Below the pieces are notes generated by a model. It saw only the letters and a program-made list of their open reading frames with translations. It was not told the origin of the DNA and did no database searches. The translations under genes were made by a program, and so were the position numbers. A stretch of 64,000 bases of DNA from CAXXFQ01 sp963674475 (lineage in GTDB: Bacteria; Planctomycetota; Planctomycetia; Pirellulales; Thermoguttaceae), in contig CAXXFQ010000033.1 in the NCBI GenBank assembly GCA_963674475.2, positions 558,001 to 622,000 on the forward strand, given 5' to 3'. Positions 16,764 through 25,161 of this stretch are shown here, piece by piece; the stretch's first letter is position 1, and each line of letters begins with the position of its first letter.

Positions 16764-19181
16764 ATGAAACCATTGTCTCCCGAACAGGCCGCGCTGGCCG
16801 ATGCGGTATTACAATTCGTCAATCGACCGGGCTACCAACCGGTCAAGCCGCGAGTGATCGCCAAAAAACTGGGGATCGAAAAGGATCGGAAGTCCGATTT
16901 CAAGCGGGTCATCAAACGACTGGTCCGGAAAGGGCAGATTCTCTACGGCGAAAAACACCTGGTTCGCCCGGCCGGGATGGTTTCGTCGAGTTCGAAGAAG
17001 TCGACGTCCCAATCGTCAGCTCCAAGTTCACCGGCTCCAAGTTCGGCAGATTTAAATTCGGCGGATTCAAGTTCTCCGGCTCCGAGTCCGTCGGTTTCAA
17101 GGGGATCGACCTTTCGTGAGCTGGTCGGCCGTTTTCGTCGGGCGGCGCAGGGGTTCGGATTTGTCACGCCCGAAGGGTCCGCAGGGGACGCGGCGATCGA
17201 GGACATTTACATTCCGGCCGAACGAAAGGCCGACGCGGTCGACGGGGACTTGGTTCGGATCGAGTTGCTGCGCGACGACCGGGGAGAATTGAAAAAGCGT
17301 CATTTCGGTCCCGGGCGCAAGGGGCCGCGAGGTCAGGTGGTCGAGATTGTCGCACGACGGACCCATCAGTTTGTTGGGACCTATTTTGAGTCGTCCGGCG
17401 GGAGTTTTGTCGAGATCGACGGTGGCAAATTCGAGCGTCCCCTTTTGATCGACGACGCGGGTGCGAAACCGGTTCAACCGGGCGAAAAGATCGTTGTCGA
17501 GGTGGTCCGGTTTCCGAGCCCGTTTACCGCGGGGACAGCCGCCGTGACCGAAGTGCTTGGCCGGGCGGGCCAGCCGGAGGTCGATACCCGGATGATTATC
17601 CGCGAGTTCGACTTGTCCGAGGCGTTCGACGACGAAACGCTCGAAGAGGCCCGACGGATGGCCGACACGTTTGATGAATCGGACCTTCAAGACCGACTTG
17701 ACCTGACCGACTTGACCATTGTGACGATCGACCCGACCGACGCGCGTGATTTTGACGATGCGATCTCGGTTGAACGGATCGAGCGGGACCACTGGCGACT
17801 GGGGGTCCATATCGCGGATGTCTCGCACTTTGTTCAGCCCGACTCGGCTCTGGACCGCGAGGCGTATGAGCGGGGAACGAGCGTCTATTTGCCCGACCGG
17901 GTTCTTCCGATGCTTCCCGAATTGATCTCCAACGGCCTGGCCAGTTTGCAACCGGGGCGGAACCGGTACGCGAAGACCGTTTTTCTCGAACTCACCCCCG
18001 AAGGCCAATTTGTGGCGGTCGATTTCCACTCGACGGTAATTCGAAGCGATCGACGTCTGGCCTATGAGGAGGTCGATGCGTTTTTCGAAGAACCATCGGA
18101 GGTCGCGTCGAGTTGGGAGCCGGAAGTGGTCGCGCTGCTTGAGCGGATGCGTGAGTTGGCTACGCTCCTGCGGCAGCGTTGGTCCGACCGGGGAATGCTC
18201 GAATTGGCGATGCCGGACATCAAAATCGATCTCGACGAGAAGGGCTATGTTTGCGGCGCCCATCGGGTGGAACAGACCGAAAGTCACCGGCTGATCGAGA
18301 CGTTCATGCTGACGGCGAACGAGGCGGTGGCCACCCGGTTGTCCGACGACGAGATCGACTTTCTGCGTCGGATCCATCCGGCCCCTTCGCCGCGAAAAAT
18401 TTTCCACCTGACCCGATTTGCCGGGGAACTGGGGTTCGCGGTCGACAATTTGGAAAACCGGTTCGAACTTCAGGAGCTTTTGGATCGGGCGGCCGGGCGT
18501 CAGGAACAGCAGGCGATCCACTTCGCCGTGCTGAGGACGATGCAACGGGCCGTTTACGATCCGAAGGAGGAAGGCCACTATGCGCTGGCGGCCGACTACT
18601 ATTGCCACTTTACTTCGCCGATCCGCCGGTATCCTGATCTGTTGGTCCATCGGCTTTTGGACCGGTTGATTCGAGGAAAGAAAACGCCGATCGACCAGGG
18701 GCAATTGACCGCGATGGGCGAGCATTGCAGCGATCGGGAACGGCAGGCCGACGCGGCCGAGCGGGAATTGACCAAATTGAAACTGCTCGGTTGGCTCGAA
18801 GGACGCATCGGCAAGGAGATGGACGCCGTCGTGACCGGCGTTAACCGGGACGGGCTTTTTGTCCAGGGGATCGAGATTCCGGCCGAAGGTTTTTTGCCGG
18901 TCGACTTGCTGCCGGCCGACCATTATCGCTACAGCCGACGGGCCCATTCATTGGAAGGGCACGGCAAGGGGAACTCGTTCCAGTTGGGCGATTCGATACG
19001 CGTGGCAGTCGGTCGGGTCGATTTGGCCGATCGCAAGGCGATTTTTCGCCTGGCCGGGAGTCGGAAAAAACGAGAACGACCCGACGGGGCTTTACTAAAG
19101 GGGAAAGGCCGATCGAAGAAGGGGAAGCTGAAGGGAGAAAAAGGACGAGGGAAGAAACGCTCCAAAAAGAAACATCGTTAG
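16764..19181 (+). CDS. rnr: ribonuclease R (VacB/RNase II family)
   Basis: About 805 residues from the ATG at 16764, which has AGAGCG upstream; a frame open from 16695 has no ribosome site. RNase R is a processive 3'-5' exoribonuclease that degrades structured RNA. Order: N-terminal winged helix (VIAKKLGIEKDRKSDFKRVI), a Ser/Pro-rich linker (about residues 78-115), cold-shock domains, the catalytic RNB domain with the Asp cluster DPTDARDFDDAI, LPDRVLPMLPELISNGLASL and HFTSPIRRYPDLLVHRLL, an S1 domain (VVTGVNRDGLFVQGIEI) and a Lys/Arg tail. The basic tail is typical of RNase R. The linker is coded by a degenerate, repetitive AGTTC/GGC-rich stretch. It converges with the hybrid kinase, leaving 21 bp between them. 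Confidence 0.95.
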   Translation: MKPLSPEQAALADAVLQFVNRPGYQPVKPRVIAKKLGIEKDRKSDFKRVIKRLVRKGQILYGEKHLVRPAGMVSSSSKKSTSQSSAPSSPAPSSADLNSADSSSPAPSPSVSRGSTFRELVGRFRRAAQGFGFVTPEGSAGDAAIEDIYIPAERKADAVDGDLVRIELLRDDRGELKKRHFGPGRKGPRGQVVEIVARRTHQFVGTYFESSGGSFVEIDGGKFERPLLIDDAGAKPVQPGEKIVVEVVRFPSPFTAGTAAVTEVLGRAGQPEVDTRMIIREFDLSEAFDDETLEEARRMADTFDESDLQDRLDLTDLTIVTIDPTDARDFDDAISVERIERDHWRLGVHIADVSHFVQPDSALDREAYERGTSVYLPDRVLPMLPELISNGLASLQPGRNRYAKTVFLELTPEGQFVAVDFHSTVIRSDRRLAYEEVDAFFEEPSEVASSWEPEVVALLERMRELATLLRQRWSDRGMLELAMPDIKIDLDEKGYVCGAHRVEQTESHRLIETFMLTANEAVATRLSDDEIDFLRRIHPAPSPRKIFHLTRFAGELGFAVDNLENRFELQELLDRAAGRQEQQAIHFAVLRTMQRAVYDPKEEGHYALAADYYCHFTSPIRRYPDLLVHRLLDRLIRGKKTPIDQGQLTAMGEHCSDRERQADAAERELTKLKLLGWLEGRIGKEMDAVVTGVNRDGLFVQGIEIPAEGFLPVDLLPADHYRYSRRAHSLEGHGKGNSFQLGDSIRVAVGRVDLADRKAIFRLAGSRKKRERPDGALLKGKGRSKKGKLKGEKGRGKKRSKKKHR

Positions 19182-19202
19182 ACTTTTTAAGAAGTAGAAA
19201 AA

Positions 19203-22200
19203 TCAAGAGCGTGGTTCGTCGTCCGAGGAGGTCGAGCGGGCACGGACATATTCGGCCACGGTGGCGATCAGCTTGGGAGGAATGATCGGTTTGGCGAGAA
19301 AACCGTTGCAGCCGGCTTCGAAGCTTCGTTGGAATTCCTTTTTCAAGACGCTGGCCGTCAAGGCGATGATCGGGTGCGGGTAGTCGGCTTGGCGTAATCT
19401 TTCGGTAGACGTATAGCCGTCCATGATCGGCATCTGCATGTCCATTAAAATGACGTCGAACGGTTTTTGTTCACGGTAGGCTTTCATCGCTTGGTCGAAG
19501 GCGTCTTTGCCGTTTTCAACCAGGGTGACCCGGGCCCCTACTTTCTCGAGCAATAAGCGGATCAGCCGTTGGTTGTCGAGCCCGTCTTCGGCCAAAAGGA
19601 TATGGGCTCCCTTGAGGATCTGGGTTTGAATGTATTCGGAAAAAGACCGCTCCTTGATCTTTTTTGGCGGAGGAGCAGCCGAAGGGGTCGGGCGCGTTTC
19701 GACTTCCGGCTCAATCGCTTCTTCGGCCGTGGTGGCCTTCACCGGAAGCAAAAGCCGAAACACGGAACCCTCGCCAACGGTGCTTTCGAGCGTGATATCG
19801 CCGCCCATCAGACGGGCCAGTTTTCGACTAATGGTCAAACCGAGGCCGGTCCCTCCGAATCGTCGAGTGGTCGTCATATCCGCTTGCGTAAAGGGCGCGA
19901 AAAGTCGCTCCAATTGCTTGGACGATATCCCGATCCCCGTATCACGGACCTCGAAAATCAAGTTTTGAATGGCCGGTTCTGCTTCTTTTGCGGCCGGTTC
20001 GAGTCGAAGTGAAACGGTTCCTTTTTCGGTAAACTTAATGGCGTTTCCGAGAAGGTTGTACAGAATTTGTCGTACTCGGGTTGGGTCGTTTTGAATCGAT
20101 TTGGGAACCCGGTTGTCGATTTCATAGGCGATGCGCAGCCCTTTCGATTCGGCTCGAACCGAAATGGTGGAGAAGACGTCATGGACCAGTTCACGCGGAT
20201 CGAAGTCGACGATCTCCAATTCCAGTCGATCCGCCTCGATTCGCGAAAGGTCGAGAATTTCGTTGATCAATTCCAACAAGTGGCGACCGTTGCGGCGGAT
20301 CGTCGCGAGCGCCTCCTTTTGTTCGTCAGGGTCGGCGGAACCTTCCATCAGATCGGCAAAACCGATAATCGAAGTCAACGGCGTTCGTATTTCATGACTC
20401 ATGTTGGCCAAAAAGAGACTTTTCGACCGATTGGCCTCTTCGGCTCTTTCGCGAGCTTGAATCAGTTCGCTCTTGGCATAGTCGCCGATGACCACATGAG
20501 AGCAGATTTCGGTCAAGGTATGCAAGAGTAAAAGCGTCTGTTTTTGTAATCGCTTTTTCGAAAAAACGGTGATCGCGCCGGCCTTTTTTTGGTTCTGGTC
20601 CAAAATTTGGAAAGCGGCAAACGAGACGAACTTGTTTTGTTCGACCCATTGCCGATCGGCGATTCGGCCGTCGACGCCAAGATCCTCGATGAAGAGGCAT
20701 TCTTCGTTGAACGCTTCGACCAGCTTGAGATATTCGAAGGGAATTGAGGGGGCCTCGCCGATTAGTGAGACAAGCCGATTGGCCCCGGCGTCGTAATTGA
20801 AGCAACCGATGCGACAAGGGGAGCGTAAAATTGGTTCCGGCTTGGCGAGGGTCTCTTGATGGGACGCCCCCTCGATTCGTGTCACCTCGAACGACGTGAT
20901 CCGATTCAGTTCCCCATTGCAGAGCCGATTATCCGGCTCTTCCGGATGGAAAAAGCACTGCAGCCGACACGACTCTCCTTGACGCATCAGCCAAACAGAG
21001 GCTTGGTCCATCCCGAGGAGATCGACGGCTGTCTGGACGATTTTTTCCAGCTTCTTTTCAAACCGGGTTGTCGAAACCACTTCGGCGCGTAAATCGTTGA
21101 GTTTCTCGAACCGGCGAAGAAATTTTTCCTGCTGGTCGATATCGATCGAGCAGACTTCGGCATAGGTCCCTTCCGGGCTTTCGACGTACCGGACAAAGAG
21201 GGAACACCAAAAAGGCTCTCTTTTATGGCTTCTTGCAAGCACTTTGAAATCAAAAACCAGACCGTTCAAATAGAATTGACGAACAAAACGGCAATAATCT
21301 TCCGTCGAGCAGAAAAACTTGGAAAAACGGGGCGCTTCTCGCAACGCGTCCTCGATTGAGTCGGCTCCGAACATCTTGGCCCCTTCGAGGTTGATATCTC
21401 GAATTTGGTTGTTCTGGACCCGCCAGATCCCCAACGGGCTGTTTTCGAAGATGTGCCGATATCGATCTTTCGTCTTTTTTAACGCCGCTTGTATCCGTCG
21501 ACGTCTTCGATTGCCGAGGAGAATGGCAATGATGAAAAATGACTGAAGCAGACAGAAGAAAAAGGTTCCGATCCAAATTTCATTCCGATAATGAAAATAA
21601 AAACTTTCAGGCAAGTTCACGATCCGGCTTCCGGCGGGCAGCGCTTGCTCCGAAATGCCCCAGCGTCGAAGTTGGTGATAGTCAAAAAGATAATGACTCA
21701 CTCCGCCAGTGTGGACGGGAAATCGGTCGACGGGGGCCCCTTGGAGAATCTCGATGCCGATTCGGCCGATTTCCAGCCCCAGCGGATATCCTTCTTCCAC
21801 CTTGCCGCCGATCGCGCCAAGACCAATCGGTCGTTCATCCATCGAATAGATCGGCACCCGTGAGGCAGAAGCAAGGGCTCGAATCGTGTCCCTTCGCAGA
21901 AAGGCGGTTCCTGTTTTATCCACAAACCATTCGGCATAAAGGACAAACGAATCTTCGGGTAACTTTTTCACTTTTTCGACGAGTTCATTCAAGGTCAATT
22001 CGCGTCCGTCCAGCCAGATTGGTTCGAGCCCCCAGCGGTTGGGAAAAAGTTTTTCGAACTCGTTTCGATAATCGATCCCCGTGGTCGTATTGTCGGTGAT
22101 GATGGCGACTTTTTTCATCGACGGATGGAATCGCGGGCCCAGGGCCAGGTTCGCTTTCAGATCGGGCGATTGAACGATTCCGGTAATTTCGGGCCGTCCT

Positions 22201-22655
22201 TCCAGTTGGGCCGGATTGAAATCGTTCACGCCACAAAAAAGAATCGGGATGCCGGGGAACCATTCCTTCTGATGCTTCAGGAGGAATTGATAGGCGTTGT
22301 CGTCGGAAACGATTACCAAGTCGTACTTTTTCTTTGGATATTTCGCTTCTCGAAAAGACTTCCACCAAGCGTCGATGGCCTGCTTGGGATATCGTTTCGT
22401 ATCGAGAAATTCGACCTGGAGCAGGATCGGAAAGGGGGCCCGTTCGATCTGCTCTTTGAGGCCGCGGAGAATCTCATCCGACCAGTAGAATCCCTGGTGG
22501 TATGAGTTGAGGTAGAGGATATGCGGAAAAGAGGTTTTTTTGGGTGAAACTACGGTTTCCTGAGAAGGGCCGATCGTGGAAAAAAGGGCGGTGACGCAGA
22601 GTGATAGCAAAATCCCTAACAGAAATGATCTTTCTCTCTCTGAAATGAAAGCCAT
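19203..22655 (-). CDS. hybrid histidine kinase/response regulator with periplasmic-binding-protein-like sensor
   Basis: About 1150 residues. The ATG at 22655 has GGAGG seven bases upstream. Order: signal anchor (about 10-30); extracytoplasmic sensor (about 42-345) resembling ABC-type substrate-binding proteins (ILYLNSYHQGFYWSDEILRG); second membrane helix (about 361-381) followed by RRRRR; PAS-like domain (about 395-510); GAF-like domain (about 530-720); HisKA with phospho-acceptor His754 (NMSHEIRTPLTSIIG); HATPase with NLLGNAIKF, DTGIGIS and GTGLGLT; and a receiver with Asp1072 (VILMDMQMPIMDG). ATP-dependent autophosphorylation and internal phosphorelay are expected, but the ligand and the output are unknown. 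No Hpt domain or DNA-binding output is in the protein. The neighbouring kinase is on the same strand. Confidence 0.92.
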   Translation of the reverse strand: MAFISERERSFLLGILLSLCVTALFSTIGPSQETVVSPKKTSFPHILYLNSYHQGFYWSDEILRGLKEQIERAPFPILLQVEFLDTKRYPKQAIDAWWKSFREAKYPKKKYDLVIVSDDNAYQFLLKHQKEWFPGIPILFCGVNDFNPAQLEGRPEITGIVQSPDLKANLALGPRFHPSMKKVAIITDNTTTGIDYRNEFEKLFPNRWGLEPIWLDGRELTLNELVEKVKKLPEDSFVLYAEWFVDKTGTAFLRRDTIRALASASRVPIYSMDERPIGLGAIGGKVEEGYPLGLEIGRIGIEILQGAPVDRFPVHTGGVSHYLFDYHQLRRWGISEQALPAGSRIVNLPESFYFHYRNEIWIGTFFFCLLQSFFIIAILLGNRRRRRIQAALKKTKDRYRHIFENSPLGIWRVQNNQIRDINLEGAKMFGADSIEDALREAPRFSKFFCSTEDYCRFVRQFYLNGLVFDFKVLARSHKREPFWCSLFVRYVESPEGTYAEVCSIDIDQQEKFLRRFEKLNDLRAEVVSTTRFEKKLEKIVQTAVDLLGMDQASVWLMRQGESCRLQCFFHPEEPDNRLCNGELNRITSFEVTRIEGASHQETLAKPEPILRSPCRIGCFNYDAGANRLVSLIGEAPSIPFEYLKLVEAFNEECLFIEDLGVDGRIADRQWVEQNKFVSFAAFQILDQNQKKAGAITVFSKKRLQKQTLLLLHTLTEICSHVVIGDYAKSELIQARERAEEANRSKSLFLANMSHEIRTPLTSIIGFADLMEGSADPDEQKEALATIRRNGRHLLELINEILDLSRIEADRLELEIVDFDPRELVHDVFSTISVRAESKGLRIAYEIDNRVPKSIQNDPTRVRQILYNLLGNAIKFTEKGTVSLRLEPAAKEAEPAIQNLIFEVRDTGIGISSKQLERLFAPFTQADMTTTRRFGGTGLGLTISRKLARLMGGDITLESTVGEGSVFRLLLPVKATTAEEAIEPEVETRPTPSAAPPPKKIKERSFSEYIQTQILKGAHILLAEDGLDNQRLIRLLLEKVGARVTLVENGKDAFDQAMKAYREQKPFDVILMDMQMPIMDGYTSTERLRQADYPHPIIALTASVLKKEFQRSFEAGCNGFLAKPIIPPKLIATVAEYVRARSTSSDDEPRS

Positions 22656-23051
22656 TAGCGATCCTCCAACCGGATTGGTAACTCGATGTCCCAAGGAGGA
22701 AAAATCGGGAAAAAGCCTCGCTCTGTACGACTAGAGCCTCAGGTGGGAGATGGATTTATGAAGATCGTCACGCCCCCATTATCCAAATCTAGGTCACACT
22801 CCGGCCGGCGCAAGCGAAAGGGAAAAGCGACAGACAATGGAAGCGAAAAAAGGGAGGACAAGCCGGTCTAAGATGGTCCCCCATCAGGGCGACTTTACCA
22901 TGGCCGATCTTTTTTATGCACAAGCGAGAAATTGCTCGGCAGCCCTAAGGGTAAGCATACGAATTGCTTACAGGCCTTCCATTTCGACTTTTTGTCCCGG
23001 AAGCTTTACTTGCCGAAAAGAGTCGGACGGTACTTTTTCCCGGATCGAGCC
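22656..23051. other. 396-bp spacer between the two sensor kinases
   Basis: Both neighbours are on the minus strand. I see no gene, RNA or strong hairpin here apart from the ribosome site of the hybrid kinase next to 22655. Confidence 0.5.
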
Positions 23052-24830
23052 TTATCCGACTTTATCGGTCGCTTCGACCTTTTTGTAATCTTTTCTCAGT
23101 TTCGAAAACTGACCCAGATCGGTTGAAACGGGCGAGTCGAGTCGCGGCTGCTCTTCCAGTCGCCAGGGCAATCGGGCCGTAAACGTGCTTCCCTTGCCAA
23201 GCCGACTCTCGGCCGTGACCTCGCCGCCGAGCAGATTACAGATTTCCCGAACAATCGAAAGTCCCAAGCCGGTGCCGGAATGTTCTCGGGTCATCGCGTC
23301 GCCGTGGGGTAACGAACTTCCTCCTTGGCGGAATTTTTGGAAGATCGTCTCCAGGTCCTCTTTGGCGATTCCGACCCCCGTATCGACGACTTTAAGAATC
23401 AACTTCTCGTCTTCGGTTTTCGACGCGCTGACGGTAATCCGTCCCCCTTCGGGAGTGAACTTGATGGCGTTGGAAAGCAGGTTGTTAATGACCTGTTGAA
23501 CCCGCGGCTGGTCCTGACGCATGGAAGGCAGGCCGGGTTGTATCTCGATTTCCAGATCGATATTTTTCTTTTCCGTCAGCGGACGCGCCATATCGCACTG
23601 CGCCCCGATGATCTGGTCGATCGAAAATTCGCTCAACTTGACTTCGGCCCGACCGCTTTCAATCTTGGCCAAGTCGAGAATGCTGTTGATCATTTCCAGA
23701 AGCATCCGACCCGACTTCTGAATGTTCGAAACGTAGCGTTTTTGCTTTTCGTCGAGCGAGTCGATCGAGACCAAAACGTCGCTAAAACCCAAGATACTAT
23801 TCAAGGGGGTCCGCAGCTCGTGGCTCATCGTGGCCAAAAAGTCGCTCTTGATCCGGTTTGTCTCATAAAGTTGCATGTTCGCCTGGGCCAGTTCGTCCAC
23901 CTTCCCATCCAGGTCGGCGTTCACGTGGCGCAGCTCCTCGTGCGCGCTGACCATGTGTTGCAACATTTGATTGAAGGCGATTGCCAAACTCTCGAACTCG
24001 TCGCCCGTGTGGATTTCGGCCCGGATCGCCGTGTTGCCGTGACTGACCGCTTCGCTGACATCACGCAAGTGTTTTAACGGCTTGGCAATGACATATCGAA
24101 CGATCACATAGGCGGCGACCATCGCCAAAAAGACGGTGATAATCGCGATCGAAATAAGAATCGCCCGATTTTTATTCATCGTCGTCTGGATTTTTTTATT
24201 GGGAATCGTCACGACAATGACCGCCATGAGTTCCCCTTCCGCATTGGCCGAGGACGATCCAAAGGCACTGCTTAAGGTCGGATTACTGACCAAACTGTCG
24301 CCGGTTTCCGGCGGAACATGACAGCTCGTCAAGCAGGAGGCGGTTGCCCAGATCGGTTGGTAATATTGGTAGAAGTTATTTTCCTCGATATAGCGCTCTC
24401 GATAGTCCTCGCGGTCGGTTTCCCCTTCTTTGGGCGGTTGGGCCGCTTGGAACTCGGCCAAGAGATTCGCCTCGAATTCGTCTTGCGGGCCAAACTTCTC
24501 GGCCACCGGCTGGGCGGAATTGGGCCGTTCCGGAATGAGTCGACGCCACTTGAAATCGAGATTCTTCAAGTTATTGTTGGTGTCCACCAGCACGTCGGTA
24601 TAGCCGGAGTACTCGCTGTTGAAAACCTCATTGTGAACTTCCACCAACGCTTGGCTGACGATCAGCGGGCCGATCCGCGGGTTTTGTTTGAGTACCAGCT
24701 TGCCGGTCCGGGCGCCGTACCACCAAAAACTGCCCGCGATCAGAACCAACAGACAGACGCCGAACAGAAAGCGGCACTTGCGCTCGAGGCTCGTTTCACC
24801 GATGACATGTTTGAGAGAGCGGTACGACAT
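23052..24830 (-). CDS. membrane sensor histidine kinase with periplasmic CX3CH haem-type domain (Tll0287/DUF3365-like)
   Basis: 592 residues. A first membrane helix (about 21-38) and a second (about 223-245) enclose a periplasmic domain of about 180 residues with features of the Tll0287-like/DUF3365 sensor (SQALVEVHNEVFNSEY, FYQYYQPIWAT). It contains CLTSCH (about residue 168), a CX3CH arrangement instead of the usual CXXCH for covalent haem. HAMP, a coiled linker, HisKA (MSHELRTPLNSILG) and HATPase (NLLSNAIKF, DTGVGIAKED, GTGLGLSIV) follow. If haem is bound, redox, NO or CO sensing is the obvious inference. The partner regulator is not adjacent. The hybrid kinase lies downstream on the same strand. 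Confidence 0.88.
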   Translation of the reverse strand: MSYRSLKHVIGETSLERKCRFLFGVCLLVLIAGSFWWYGARTGKLVLKQNPRIGPLIVSQALVEVHNEVFNSEYSGYTDVLVDTNNNLKNLDFKWRRLIPERPNSAQPVAEKFGPQDEFEANLLAEFQAAQPPKEGETDREDYRERYIEENNFYQYYQPIWATASCLTSCHVPPETGDSLVSNPTLSSAFGSSSANAEGELMAVIVVTIPNKKIQTTMNKNRAILISIAIITVFLAMVAAYVIVRYVIAKPLKHLRDVSEAVSHGNTAIRAEIHTGDEFESLAIAFNQMLQHMVSAHEELRHVNADLDGKVDELAQANMQLYETNRIKSDFLATMSHELRTPLNSILGFSDVLVSIDSLDEKQKRYVSNIQKSGRMLLEMINSILDLAKIESGRAEVKLSEFSIDQIIGAQCDMARPLTEKKNIDLEIEIQPGLPSMRQDQPRVQQVINNLLSNAIKFTPEGGRITVSASKTEDEKLILKVVDTGVGIAKEDLETIFQKFRQGGSSLPHGDAMTREHSGTGLGLSIVREICNLLGGEVTAESRLGKGSTFTARLPWRLEEQPRLDSPVSTDLGQFSKLRKDYKKVEATDKVG

Positions 24831-25161
24831 GGAAAAAAGCGATCAGTCTGTTGAGGGGAATCGGAACCGTTTTGGAATCAGAGGCGGAGCCGAACCTTTC
24901 GAGACGGCCAGGAAATCCAAGCATCACCGAAGAACCCGATGATAAACAGGGTAAATCAGGAAGAAAGCAAAAAACAAGCCGTCATTCAACCAGAAGCCCA
25001 TTCTCTCATTGTACGAAAACCCCCAGGCCGGGCAAAGGCGGGTTTCTCGCCTCGTGAACGTGTTTCCCCTTTTCATCCCCCGACAAAAGGGACCGTTCCA
25101 AAGGGCCGCATCCCGTTTTCGCTCGGTCGCAAGTCCTTGCCACAAGGAGGTGAAGGCCGCT
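24831..25161. other. 331-bp spacer between priA and the haem-type kinase
   Basis: Neither strand shows a convincing gene or structured RNA. Both flanking genes are on the minus strand, so the kinase promoter should be here. Confidence 0.4.

Noticed and set aside
17097..18947. Minus-strand ORF of 616 codons opposite rnr
   Set aside because: Shadow of RNase R; the plus strand has all catalytic motifs.
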